Below are positions 10,551 to 22,489 of a stretch of 64,000 nucleotides of DNA, in pieces. The stretch comes from Isochrysis galbana. Lineage: Eukaryota > Haptophyta > Isochrysidales > Isochrysidaceae. The stretch's first letter is position 1; every line of letters starts with the position of its first letter. The position numbers and the translations under genes are program-made. The notes beneath the pieces were generated by a model. It was not told where the DNA came from. It made no database searches and was given only the letters and a program-made list of their open reading frames with translations. Location of the stretch: assembly GCA_018136815.1 (NCBI GenBank), contig CM030936.1, forward strand, positions 6,322,005-6,386,004, written 5' to 3'.

Positions 10551-13500
10551 TTGGGGAGTATTCAATGGCTTCTCTCTCTTCTCTCTCTGCTTCTCCCCCT
10601 TCTTCTCTCCCCCCTCCCCGCCCCTCGCCCCCCTTCCCCTTGGGCCGCGGATGGCCGCGCCCCTCCCCCCCCCTCTCGCCGATGCTTCGCGCGCGTCTCT
10701 CGTCGCTGCCGCGAGTCAGAGGGGCTCAACCCAGATGCTGAGCGTTGGCACGCGGCCTCGCCCGCCGAATCCTTCTGCTCCGACTGCCTCTCCTTCTACT
10801 CCTCTGGCGGAGGCAAGCGTGTCGCCGCTGAATTCTTCACATCTCACGGCCGCTGCTGCTTCAAGGCGATGGTGCCACGGCTGCACCTGCCCGTGTACGT
10901 GGAGTGCGTGGCGTGCGCAAAGTGGAGGCCGCTTCCACCGCTCACGCTCCCCGCCGAGCTCCCCGAGCCCTGGGAGTGCAGCATGTGGGAGGTGGCGAAG
11001 AGCCGCACGCGCAGGACGAGCGGCAGGTGTGAGATGGCGGAGGACAGGGCAGTGGGACTCGAGCCGCCACCTGAAGAGGGAACGGATGCGCCTGTGCCGC
11101 AGCTCGTGCCGACGGCTGACGTCGCGCCCATGCAGGCCGCAGTGCTCGACGCGAGGCTGCCATGGTGGGAGCTGACGACGGCTGAGCGGATCGCACTTAG
11201 GGGCACGCCTGCGCACGAGTGCCCCGCGCGCGCGCTTGCTCTGCGCAACCTGCTGCTGCTGCTCTGGCGGCGTAGGCGGGCGAGCGGTCGGATCACCGTC
11301 CCAGAAGCCGCTCGGCACATTGCTGCCTCTGGCCTCACGCGCGTCTGGTGCACTGCCATTCTACCAAATGTGTACCATGCGCTCCGTCGGCTTGGCCTCA
11401 TCAATGTGCACGTAGGCGAGCGGCTGTGTCTGACGATTCCGCTGGGGGCGCGGCGGCGCCCGTTGCCGCCAATGCGCGTGGTGGTGGTCGGCGCGGGGCT
11501 GGCCGGCCTGGCAGCCGCGCGTCAACTGCGCTCGTGGGGCCATCGGCCGATCATCCTTGAGGCTCAGTCGAGGATCGGTGGCCGTGTCTTGACTGAGAGG
11601 ATGTCGGGCACACCAGTCGACCTTGGCGCGATGCTGCTCGTCGGAACTGTCGGCAATCCGCTTGTCGCGCTGTGCGAGCAACTGGGCTGCAAGCTCCACA
11701 CCCTCGATCGCAACCGGTGCCCGCTCTACGATGGCGACAAGATCCTCGACCCACAGGTGCGACAAGCATGTGGTGGGAGCTAAGGAGTTGACGGCGACGA
11801 GCCTCAAGCGTGAGGTGGTGTCACATCCATACCTCGCTCACATGCACTGCATCACGTCCCGACAGGTCGACTCGCGCGCAGAGGCTCTCTTTGATTCACT
11901 GATGGAAGAGTGCCAGCGGGCTCGCGAGAGGCTAGTGCCCAAGAAGAAGGCGGCCCTTGGCATCTCACTCGGGGGCCGGTGGGAGGAGGGAGTGTTGGCG
12001 GCAGAGGTAGCCGCTCAAGAAGCGGCGCTAAAAGTAGACGCCAGCGCAGACGATCGCCCGCCTCCATCTCCAGCAGCTTGCGCCGCTAGCACTCCCATCA
12101 AGTCCCCATCACTGTGTGGCAGTTCGCACAAGCGACCTCGTGAGGCACCAATGACCATCAGGGCGTCGGCCAGCCTAGCGCCCTCGTTGCCAGCTGCCCG
12201 CAGCGCTGGAGCTCTCACGAAGGCGCCATCTCCGCGGAGTGGTTCTCAAAAGCATCAACGCATGAAGCCACCGCTGGCAATCGATGCCGGAGGTGCCGTT
12301 GGCAGCAACGACGACAGCCCCACTGAGATGTCCACGGAGGTCAAGGTGGAGGACGGCAAGGGCACGGCGGTCGAGCCTGCGGAAGGAGGCGCCGCAGACC
12401 GCGCGCGCAGCACTTGGCTGGCCTGCGACCTCTGCGGCAAGTGGCGTCGTGTAGGCGTGATGAAGGGCTCTCAGATTCCGAAGGAGTGGAAGTGCGAGCA
12501 GAATCCCGACTCGTGCTTCAGCTCTTGCGAGACGCCACAAGAGCTTAGCAACGACGCCATTGACCACTTGCTTGGGCTAAAGGAGAAGAAGCGCTCGAGG
12601 AATAAGGCGCACACCGGCACCATTGAGAGCGGAGATGGGCCTGACGCAGAACGCGCCGAGACGATTGGCAATGGTGCAGACCGCGCGCGCACTACTTGGC
12701 TGGCCTGTGACCTGTGCGGCAAGTGGCGGCGTGTTGGCGTCATGAAGGGCTCCCAAATCCCAAAGGCATGGTTGTGCGAGCAGAACACAGACGCGCGTTT
12801 CAGCTCATGCGATAGGCCGCAGGAGCTTAGCAACGATGCTATCGACAGGCTGCTCGGGCTGCTAGACAAGGAGAAGAGGCAGCCGGGTGAGAAGCCCGAG
12901 CCGAGCAATGCCGGGCGCGCTTCTGCGGGGAAGGCCTCTAAAGCTAAGGAGGAGGAGCCGCCCCCGCTTGCTACGCTTGTGCCAGGGCTTGGGCCATCGC
13001 TCGGTGGAGTGCTAGACGGCCTCGTCGCGGCACACACGGCTGCTCGAATCGGAAACAGGGCAAGCACAGGTGACATCGACGACAAAAATAGTCACAGTGA
13101 TGGATCTGCCGAGGCACGCACCCTGCACTGGCACTTGGCCAACCTTGAATATGGTTGTGCTGCTTCACTTGGCAACGTCTCTCTATGCTGGTGGGATCAA
13201 GATGACGAGCACACACTCGGTGGAGATCATTGCATCGTGAGTGACGGCTTCGATCGCCTTGTGCAGGTACGAAGCTCAGCGCCTCTGCGGGAGGTTTGCG
13301 GAGGTGCACCAGATCCGGTCCTCCCGCTCTCATTCACAACACGATGAACCAAGCTTTCTCCAAATTGTCGCCCCGTCCCGTGCTCGTCTCTAATTCAGGG
13401 CCTAGCACTTCATTCGGAGATTTGGACCCAGCACGAGGTCGCGTCCATTGAGTACGGTCCACATGGGGTGTGCGTACATACGCGCGCCGGCGGAGATGGT

Positions 13501-14885
13501 ACGTAACTTCCCCGGGACGGCAAGTGCCACCAGGTTGCGCGGGACGCAGATGTACACGGGAAGTACGCACCGGGCACGAGAGCCTCCACCCTTCCCGAGA
13601 ATGTTCCTCCTGCTGATCTATTGGGTGGCTGTTTGTCAACAGGTATCCAAGCGGATGCAGTCCTTGTGACTGTACCCCTTGGTGTACTCAAGGCAAGAAC
13701 CATAAAGTTCTCGCCCCCTCTGCCTCGGTGGAAGCGCGAGGCCGTGCAGCGCCTTGGCTTCGGCCCCATCGAAAAGGCGCGCACGTATGCTTCTCTCCCA
13801 CCTGCTAGGCCCACGTCAAGCCGCACATGATGTGGCCATTCTAAACGTAGACGGCCCGACTTGCTGTGCAGGTTGTACTCACTTTTGATCACCCCTTCTG
13901 GGACCAAACTGTTGATTTTTTCGGTTGCTTGCCTCCCGCTGACGCTAATCCTGAGGAGTTTCCGAAGTTGCGAGGCGAATTTTTCATGTTCTGGAATCTG
14001 CAGGTCCGCCTTGGAGCCCGCGGGTCTACCACTTTGTGGCTGGCACACCCGCCCCAGGCCTCGCCGTCCAGTGTGCGCCGGTTTGACCTCCTTACCTGAT
14101 AATGTCTACTACGCGCCGCCTATCGCGTGAATGTGCCTTTTTATCACGTAGCGCCCGTCACTTGAGTCCGCGATACTTCACGGGCCATTCCTTTTTGTTG
14201 CAGCGCTCTCATGGTATCCCTGGCCTCACGTGCATCTCGTCGGGCGCCTTCGCGGAGTCGACATGGCGGGCGCTCGCGCACAAGACCATCGTGGCGTCTG
14301 CCCTCCGCGTGCTCTCACGCACGTTTGGGCCGGAGGTGCGTACGCCCTCGTGGCCGGGCACAACCCTTGCCGGTGTGGATGCATACAGCTTTGATGCGAC
14401 TGGGGAGAGTCGACGTAAGACGGGCACGCGACCGTTTGTTGAAGTGTCTGTACGCGATGTCTCTCATCTTCCACGCGGTGACTCTTTGTTGGCTAGGTGA
14501 AGAAGCTCTTTAGGCGCTCCATCGTGACTGATTGGGGCAGAAATCCTTTTTGCCGCGGGTCCTACTCGTACGTTGGTGTCGACGCCTCCGGCGTCGACTA
14601 TGACGAGCTCGCAAAGCCAGTTGCAAGGTATGCTCACAAGGGCGGGCGCCCGGTACAATAGAGCGCTTCCAATCGTCGGGAGCTTGCGACTTTCGATGGG
14701 AATGGGAGTTTTGTGCCCAGCTAGCTTGATCCACCACTGGCCCATCCCCTTCCTCACTTAGCCGCGTGTTCTTCGCGGGAGAGGCGACAAATGGTCAACA
14801 TCCTGCAACGGCAACCGGTGCCTATCTCAGCGGCTTGCGCGAGGCACAAAGAATGGACGAGGCCTTTCGGCGGGGGTTCACGTAA
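10551..14885 (+). CDS. LSD2/KDM1B-like FAD-dependent histone lysine demethylase with three CW zinc fingers
   Basis: Exons modelled: open frame to 11756, then 11866-13266, 13399-13498, 13643-13776, 13872-14003, 14204-14335, 14497-14627, 14762-14885 (TAA). Phases match throughout; intron 4 is GC-AG. Exon 1 encodes, from about 10740, a Cys-rich finger ([11 protein letters not shown]), a CW finger ([11 protein letters not shown]...PWECSMW), a SWIRM-like helical domain ([12 protein letters not shown]...LGLINVHVG), then the FAD fold ([26 protein letters not shown]). Later exons carry [44 protein letters not shown] with the active-site Lys, RGSYSYVG, and the closing [20 protein letters not shown]. 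Exon 2 inserts two more CW fingers between the two halves of the oxidase domain. Expected role: nuclear H3K4me1/2 demethylation. No ATG lies in frame before the first finger, so a short upstream exon is missing. A CT-rich leader precedes it. Confidence 0.9.
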
Positions 14886-15261
14886 GTAGGAAGAGAAGTG
14901 TGCCGATCGCCTTGAGCTGGTCTCCTGCATCTAGCGCCAGCGACCAAAGAACAGCTTTTACGCACCCGAACCTAGCTGTTCTTGTATACCATGAGCATGT
15001 GCGTACCTCTTGGAGCTTCCTGTTTCCTTCTTTCATTCTCGGACACCTCCGCCGTCTGGTGCTTGGAGGAAGTACTACTCTACTCATGATGACGTTTGAG
15101 AGAATACTCGTACCCTAAATTCTCGTTTTTTGTTGCCTTTGTCCATGGTTCTTGTGTTTTTATCAAGGAAAGTATTTGCTAACTATTTGACACACCTCGT
15201 AAAAATATCTGAAGATGCTTGAGGCTATACGCCTACTAGGCATTTGCCTGCGTTCGTCTCG
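14886..15261. other. 3' flank of the demethylase gene and a minus-strand retroposon 3' end
   Basis: No gene seen. At 15204-15223 the complement reads GCATCTTCAGATATTTTTAC, the CTTCAGAT terminus shared with retroposon ends at about 1280, 22690, 29760 and 53245. Confidence 0.45.
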
Positions 15262-15380
15262 AACTAAGTTTACACTTAGTTCGCCCATGGGGGTGCACGA
15301 GCCCCCCTCTCTCTCCACTCTTCCCCTGCCATGTGTCGCATTCGCGAATCGACACTCGTTAGGCTTCTCTTCGTCGCTCG
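15262..15380 (+). repeat. Hairpin-ATG module, second family (MGVHEPPSLS-type)
   Basis: Perfect hairpin AACTAAGT-TTAC-ACTTAGTT (15262-15281), five bases, then ATGGGGGTGCACGAGCCCCC (ATG 15287) followed by CTCTCTCTCCACTC. The reverse complement of the same block is at 22044-22069 and beyond, with one G-U-compatible change in the stem. The following GTCGCATTCGCGAATCGAC block recurs inverted near 19449-19470. Confidence 0.6.
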
Positions 15381-15390
15381 GTATTTATCA

Positions 15391-15946
15391 AAAACTATTG
15401 TTATAGTTTTAGCGATGGAGCGCGCGCCGACCGCTCCCACCTCCCAGCCCCCGCCCCTTCGAGTCACTGGAAAGGGCGATGCACATCCTAGATATCTATG
15501 GAACCGCCACCGGGGCTAGAGTAAACAAAAGAAAGAGTGTAATAATACGGATGGGATCCCTTCTAGGAGCGAGAATCCCCGACACGCTAGACTACCTCAA
15601 AACGCTCGGCGAAGGAGAGTATGCCACCATCCTAGGAGTGCCCTTCTGGGAAGGTCCCGAGAACGATTCCTTTTGGACTCAGTCCAGATCGACAGCATGT
15701 CTCTAGTGTCGTCCTCCGGAAGGACCGGGTCGTCCATTACCTCCGGCGGTATCTTGGCCTCAATTTCCGTAGCCCGTTTGGGGGGGGGCATTGCGAAAAT
15801 CGCTTCCATTGGATGGTGGTGGGCAGCCTGCGAGCGCTTCGGCTCCGGCGGCTTGTGGCGACCCCGGTGGGGCGTCGTGTCGGCGGGGGGCTGGGAAGTG
15901 GGAGCGGTCGGCGCGCGCTCCATCGCTCAAACTATAACAATAGTTT
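15391..15946. mobile_element. Element bounded by inverted hairpin-ATG modules
   Basis: Left end: hairpin AAAACTATTGTTATAGTTTT (15391-15410), AGCG, ATGGAGCGCGCGCCGACCGC (ATG 15415). Right end: the same block inverted, hairpin 15929-15946, ATG at 15923. The inverted match runs about 65 bases with few differences. The right module opens a minus-strand frame (MERAPTAPTSQPP...) to about 15690. The left module is joined to a reverse-transcriptase fragment. Two related truncated copies inserted head to head would also explain it. I could not settle a target duplication. Confidence 0.6.
15475..15690 (+). pseudogene. Reverse-transcriptase fragment of a LINE-type element
   Basis: A + frame reads HILDIYGTATGARVNKRKS, then IIRMGSLLG, then DYLKTLGEGEYATILGVPFW. 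The order 'helix with ATGxxxNxxKS, then a Lxxxx-YLG-like strand' is the region after the catalytic palm in L1-like reverse transcriptases, as I know the family. No palm motif (Y/FADD) is present, so it is a dead fragment. It ends where the opposing minus-strand copy begins. Confidence 0.6.
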
Positions 15947-15949
15947 TCC

Positions 15950-16700
15950 TCAAACATATACCATACAGCACACGCGCTATCTCTGTCTCACTCACAAGCT
16001 CACATATAAGGCGAGAATAGACTCACCCATCACCCACGCAGAAACATCCCCAACCAAGCTGAGCTGGCAGCGCATTCACCACGCTACGAGAAATCGTAGG
16101 GCAAACCAAAGCCTCAATCAACAAAGAGCCGGCCGCCTGCCGCTTGCAGCTGCACAGTGCACAGGAGGAAGCCGGAAGCCAAGCGAGAAGCAATGGACCG
16201 CTAAGGGCCGGAACACGTCACACGTCGCTCACCCCCGCAGCCCGAACCCCTAGGTTGGCTACACAAGAGTTGTCCTGTGCCACGCGAGAGGCGAGAATAT
16301 TAATACTACTACTAGTATTAAAGATTAAAGGGTTTTGGGATTTTTTCTTTGGCCATCTTCTATGTTGTAGCAGGACTGATCACAATAGATGCACTCTGGC
16401 GCAGGCTTCCACCCACAAAATCATCACAACTATCACAGCATGAAGGGACTGGCGCGAGTTTCCTCAGAGCAAGTAGCAGAGGCAGCAAGACACATCCTAC
16501 AAATAGTGATTGTGCGGTCGTCGTACCGCACACAACGCAAGTATAAGGGTAAGTTAACAAGAAAAAATGATGGGTCCGATAATCCATTTAGGGCGTTGTG
16601 TTCATCGGCTCCGAACGAAGAAGAATACGATTGCACATCCTCCTGATCGTTTTAGGCCCACGCACGGTTGATGAGTGTTTCAGCCAGTCTAGCGGTATGC
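15950..16700. other. Intergenic; mobile-element debris likely
   Basis: No supported gene. A TACTACTAC-like simple run (16300-16325) follows a CACGCGAGAGGCGAGAATAT block and may be another retroposon tail. The stretch next to 16715 should contain the 3' untranslated region of the protease gene. Confidence 0.35.
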
Positions 16701-16714
16701 TCGAAGCGGGCGCC

Positions 16715-18590
16715 TCATGTGCACGTTCCCAATATGATAGCGACTAGTCCGTCCCTAGCGATTGGCGACACTGGTGGCGACGGCAAGTTTGGAGGAGGTG
16801 GGAATGGCGAGGGCGGCAAGAGCGGCGAGGGAAGGGATGGGTTGGGTGGGGGTGGAGACGGAGAGGGCGAACTTGGGGGTGGCGATGGGGTACAATCCAC
16901 ATCGCCCACCGATGTGGCAATCACCACCACCGCATAAAACTCGAAGGTTTGGCAGACGTGAACGACAAACCCTGTTGGGTCCTCATACTGCTCCCCGTCG
17001 GCTAGGTATGCGTACAATTCTGTGCCTGCATGCGAGTTGCGCTGAAGGTGCACCGAGACGGTGTTGTGGAACTTGCTATCCATTTGCGCATCATATCCGT
17101 GCGGCGTCCGGTATGAAACCATGAAGTTACCGCCATCGTCGTATCTTGGTGTGTGGGACATGCAGCCCGGGCATTTGGCACGGATGGCCGACGCGTCGCC
17201 GACCTGGGATACCCTTGGGTTGAGGTGCAAGGACCGCAGCTCGACGCGACTAGCAGGAAGCGCGAGGGGCGGTGCAGGCGACGGCGACGGCCCACCCAGA
17301 CAGCAGTTAGGGTCCAACCAGCAGTAGGTTGTACACTGGCAATAGGCTCCAGTATAGCACGCAGTGTAATTGGGACAGTTCCCAACGTAGGGACAGGTGG
17401 GTGGCGATGGGGGCGGGAAGGGCGGCGAAATGGGCGACTCGTACTGGTGAATGTACGTGTCGGCGAGCCAACCTAGCTGTATGCGCGAGGGCGCATTGTA
17501 GCCCATAAGCTTGTATGGAGCACCCATCACCGAACTGATATCGCCATACTCTACAGCGGCAGCTCCTGCATGTGCAAGTCCGTAGTTGTGGCCAAACTCG
17601 TGCGTACGCACAGAGGTGTGCGTGCGCTTGATCCACGTGCGGCAGTCGCCGTGTGCGAATGGAGGGGCGCAACCGACGTTGCCCAAACTGCGGAATAGGG
17701 AGCGAAAGGGAGGGGAGAGGTATGTGATGGCATGTGAGGTTGTACAGAGAACACGTATCCTCAAGGCATCGTGTAACAGATGGAGATGGGCGGGAACAGG
17801 GGCAGGGAGGAAGAGCAGACGGAGATGCGCCCCCCGCAAGCAGCAAGAATAACACGAAGGTAGCGGAAGGAGCGGAGGGGGGGGGGGGACAGACGCACCC
17901 GCCCCATGAGCACGCTGAAGTATCGGGTAAGAAGTACTCGACGTGCACGTAATTATCTGGTTCGTAGCCCGCGATGCGTGCCCGTTTGTCCGCAGCATCA
18001 GCCTGGCCGACAGGGTCGCAGAAATAAGGTACCCTTGAGCCCATGTAGACGGAGATAATGTCGCCCATGGCCTCTGGGAAGGTCGTCACATTGTACGATG
18101 ACTCCCATGTAATGGCCTCGACTGAGTCTTCGGCTGACCACGTCGAAGCCTGGATGCAAGTTTCATTGCAGGCCGACTCGCTGTTGCCGTAAACCAGACG
18201 AATGGTGAGGAGACTGCGCTCATCGAGCACGGATCGCATTGGGCGCTTAACAGCAGGCACCACCTTATGGACCTCCACCACCTTGTAGGCCGGCTGCCCA
18301 TCGGCGAGGAAACTGGCTTGAGGCATCTGCGCGATGCGGCGGCTGCTCCCCGCATGCTGCTCCTCAATCGTGATGGTCACCACGTCCCCAGCACGTAGCT
18401 GCTCGATCCCGTCAACCAGCACAAAATAGCTCGGTGGGGACACCGCGTTAGTCTGCTTGCAGAGCCCGTACATGACATCGTCGAGCTGAGGGTCGAAGTA
18501 GTCCTCGGCCATCAGCTGGTACGTGCATGTCACCGTCTGCGTCGCCGTGGCGCGTCGCGCGAGCACAAGCATCAGCCAGCCGAACCTCAT
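16715..18590 (-). CDS. Gametolysin-like (peptidase M11) secreted zinc metalloprotease
   Basis: Two exons, 18590-17899 and 17687-16715 (GT-AG, phase-matched), give 554 residues. Met at 18590 begins a short signal peptide (MRFGWLMLVLARRATA); an upstream in-frame Met exists but sits against the CT tract. The N-terminal half is a propeptide-like beta region with four spaced Cys. At the exon join the sequence reads ACSWGGLGNVGCAPPF, as in algal M11 proteases. The zinc site HEFGHNYGLAH (HExxHxxGxxH) follows, then YGDISSVMGAPYKLMGYNAP with a likely Met-turn. After the catalytic domain a Pro-rich linker, a compact eight-Cys segment (CPYVGNC...CQCTTYCWLDPNCC), a second Pro-rich linker and a beta-rich module follow. 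The protein ends in a Pro/Ser tail (PSPPPSSPSPSPPPP). Family members degrade cell-wall or extracellular glycoproteins. A long GA tract (coding strand) directly precedes the start. Confidence 0.85.
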
Positions 18591-18637
18591 CGCCGCTCGA
18601 GTTCGCACTCTCGTCATATGAGTGGAAATGTGGTTCC

Positions 18638-19638
<1,001 letters not shown>

Positions 19639-21391
19639 TCAGGAGAGCCGCGCGCCAAACGCCAAACGTCGAACGAAGACGGAAGACGGAGACTCACGGA
19701 ACGATGAGCGACGCGAAGAACGACGGCCCCAAGTGACGTGCTTGGGATTGGCCTGGACGGGGGGGCTCCCGGGAGCGGGCGGGGCGACCGGCAAGGGGGG
19801 AGGGCTCTGCGAGCTTGGCGGAGCGGAGGGGATGCCACCATCAGCGGCACCCTTATCGAAGAGGGGAGCAACCAGCGGCTCGGCCGTCGGCGCAGAGGAC
19901 GGGCCTTCAGGTGTAAGCGCGACCATGGGCGGCCGGGCTCTAGAATTAGGGTTAGGCAGGGTGAGGGACAGGAGTCGAGCTTGTGGGCAAGCTGGTCGAC
20001 GAGGGGGGAATGCCACCATCAGCAGCACTCCCAGCGAGGAGGGGGACGACCGGCGGCTTGGCCGTCGGCGTCAAAGACTGGTTATCCGGGGTGAGCGCAA
20101 CCGTGGGCGGTTGGGCTCCAGAAGCAGGGTATCCGCTCTCAGCAGGATGAGAGGCGGGAATCACGGGGGCAGACTCGGTTATCGGAACCGCGTCCACTAT
20201 CGAGGAGGTAGTCACAGCGGAGTTTGCGCGCAATGCCATGGCTACTGAAGAGGGGCCGGTGAGACCGCATGGACGCCAGGCAGGACTGGTCGTCGACGGG
20301 ATTACTGTCGGCCGAGATGACGGGAGCACAGGGGCTCGGAAAGAGGAGAGCGTCGGCGCTCTGGACGGGGTTGCGACGACAGCCTCGGCCGTAGGCCGTG
20401 CGGGTAGCTGGGCCGCACGTAGGGGGGTCGAGGCTGCCTGCGTGCCCTCAAACTCGGAGGGAAGCGCGGTCGGCGAACTGATGGCGTTGGCGCCAGAGAG
20501 AGGAGGGAGCCTATAGGGGCTAGGATCCCTGGACACGGGGTGAAGCGTAGATTCGACTTCGAGGGTGGAGACTGAAGAGATGGGATCGGACGACGTGGTA
20601 TTCGTAGAGGCGGCCTGCGGGCCGGAAGATGAGCTCGGGGCGGAGCTGGAAGCGAAGAGCGGCAGAGAAGAAGGGCGAATTTTGGAACCGGATGAGCACG
20701 GGGAGACGGGCAACCGGGGAGTCGAGGATTTAGACGCCGCGGAGGCGGAATCGAAAGGGGACGTAGACGTCGGGGTGGTAGAAGCCCGCAAGGCCCTGAC
20801 GTGGGTGTTGAGGCCCGCTATCATCTCGAGGAGGGCGGTGTGCTCACGGTCGCGCTTCTCGTCGCGAAGTAGTTGAGCGTCGATCGCGGACTGCATGTGG
20901 GCGAGGCGGTCGGCTAAAAGGTCGGTGGCCGAGGAAGATTCGCTTACGTGTTCCCACGCGTAGTCTTCAAACGGGTGGTCATGGGGGTCGGGCCTCGGGC
21001 AGCTCGAGGGCCCAAGAGAGGTGAGCTCAGCTCGCTCGCGGAGTGGGTCCACAAGCGGAGGCTCGTCTGATGGAGCGGATGGCGTCGCCGTGTTAGAAGG
21101 ACCTTGCGGAGGCTCGGAGCCGCCGATTCCGACGAAGTGGACCCCTTGTGGCCCAACAGAAGTTCCCGCTGTTTCCATGGGCATAGATGGAGCTGGATTA
21201 TGGAACGGCGCGGTCGTAGGCGCCAAGACGGAATTTGTGCTTGTCGAACACGCGATGACCACTGGCTCGTAGGCAGAGGGCCGTTCGATCGAGCCGGCAG
21301 CTGACGCGGCCGTGAAAGAGTCGTTGGTTGTTGCTTGCGGGAATATGTCTGAGAGGTCATAGTAGAAGTCGGGTCTGACTGTGTCTACCAT
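19639..21391 (-). pseudogene. Gag-like, Ser/Pro/Thr-rich retroelement ORF with a frameshift
   Basis: A 479-codon minus-strand frame starts MVDTVRPDFYYDLSDIFPQ. After a Pro/Ser-rich stretch comes a likely coiled-coil segment (LLADRLAHMQSAIDAQLLRD, then KRDREHTALLEMIAGLNTHV). A long low-complexity Ser/Pro tail follows. At the 3' end a segment of about 168 bases is tandemly duplicated (around 19843-19943 and 20010-20120; protein motif PPMVALTPEG.../PPTVALTPDN..., ADGGIP). The second copy continues in another frame to 19639. The coiled coil plus disordered tail resembles a structural gag/ORF1 protein, but no zinc knuckle, protease or polymerase is visible. The call is inference from context in a repeat-rich block. 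Confidence 0.4.
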
Positions 21392-21746
21392 CGAGTGCTA
21401 GAGACGAAGAGAGGGACGGAGGTTCGGAGGCTCGCAACGCGCGGCGTTGGAGGGTAGGGCCGAGGCTAGCTACTAGCTAGCGAGCTAGAGGAAGAGAGTG
21501 AATGAGAAGGAGAGCTTCTTAGGTCCAAGGTAGACACGAGAGACTACAAACAACACAGAGACCCCAAAAAGATCCCACGTCACGCAGTCACACACGAACT
21601 AACCTAAACGGGGCGAAAACTAACCACCCCCACGACGGAATGTCAAGCGTCGGCATCAAGGCGGCTCATCGACGCACAGACGTGCGACAGAGAAGTCGGA
21701 ACAACGAGGGCGGACCTCGCTGGGGGAAATACCACTGATACACGCA

Positions 21747-21833
21747 GAGAAGACAGAAGACTGTCACCGATGCATGAGGAGAAGACAGAAGACTGTCACC
21801 GATGCATGAGGAGAAGACAAAAGACTGTCACCG
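21747..21833. repeat. 32-base tandem repeat, about 2.7 copies
   Basis: Unit GAGAAGACAGAAGACTGTCA plus CCGATGCATGAG, starting at 21747, 21779 and 21811; the third is partial and has one substitution before diverging at CCGAACG. Confidence 0.9.
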
Positions 21834-22029
21834 AACGTTTGATGACATCGGAAGAAAGTAAGAGAAGGGGTAGAATGTCGCCGACGAGACCTTGAGGCCT
21901 AAAATAACCCACCGGTTAGAAGTAAAAACCTGCCATCGTATGGAATACGACACTGGCAAGCCATCAGGCATGCCAGGAGGATGGGTGGTTCCTCCCCCAC
22001 GGCAGGGGAGGAGTGGAGAGAGAGGGGGG

Positions 22030-22069
22030 CTCGTGCCCCCCCATGGGCGAACCAAGTATAAACTTAGTT
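22030..22069 (-). repeat. Hairpin-ATG module, second family, inverted copy
   Basis: Minus strand: AACTAAGT-TTAT-ACTTGGTT (22050-22069), five bases, then ATGGGGGGGCACGAGCCCCC (ATG 22044). The stem differs from the 15262 copy by a change that still pairs as G-U in RNA. The frame MGGHEPPSLS runs to about 21828. Confidence 0.6.
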
Positions 22070-22489
22070 GTCCCCTTGGAACATTAAAAGAGGATATGCG
22101 TGAGGTAACCAACAAGCCAAGGTTTAGGCAAAACAAGCACTTTGTGCTCTCGCTCTCACCTAGCGAAGTTTGTCCTTACTCTAAGGACTCGTCCTTAAAA
22201 GCGAGGTACCTTTATCCGCTATTGCTCAAGTTATATTGATTGTTTTTCTGAGATATCATACTCATACATGATACATGATTGAGATTGATATCAATCTCAA
22301 CCATATATGACAGAATTTCTACAGAACGATCACGAAAAACAACACACAACACACACATCAGACGCGGTCTCAGCGGTCGACCGACACTCAAACACAACAC
22401 GACAGCAGAGCTCGCCAAACACACACCAAACACACAACACACACGATACGAACTCACGCACAGCCCGACGAACGCGCACACATTAGACC

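Noticed and set aside
21747..21833. CRISPR-like array
   Set aside because: Units are directly adjacent with no spacers, and the genome is eukaryotic.
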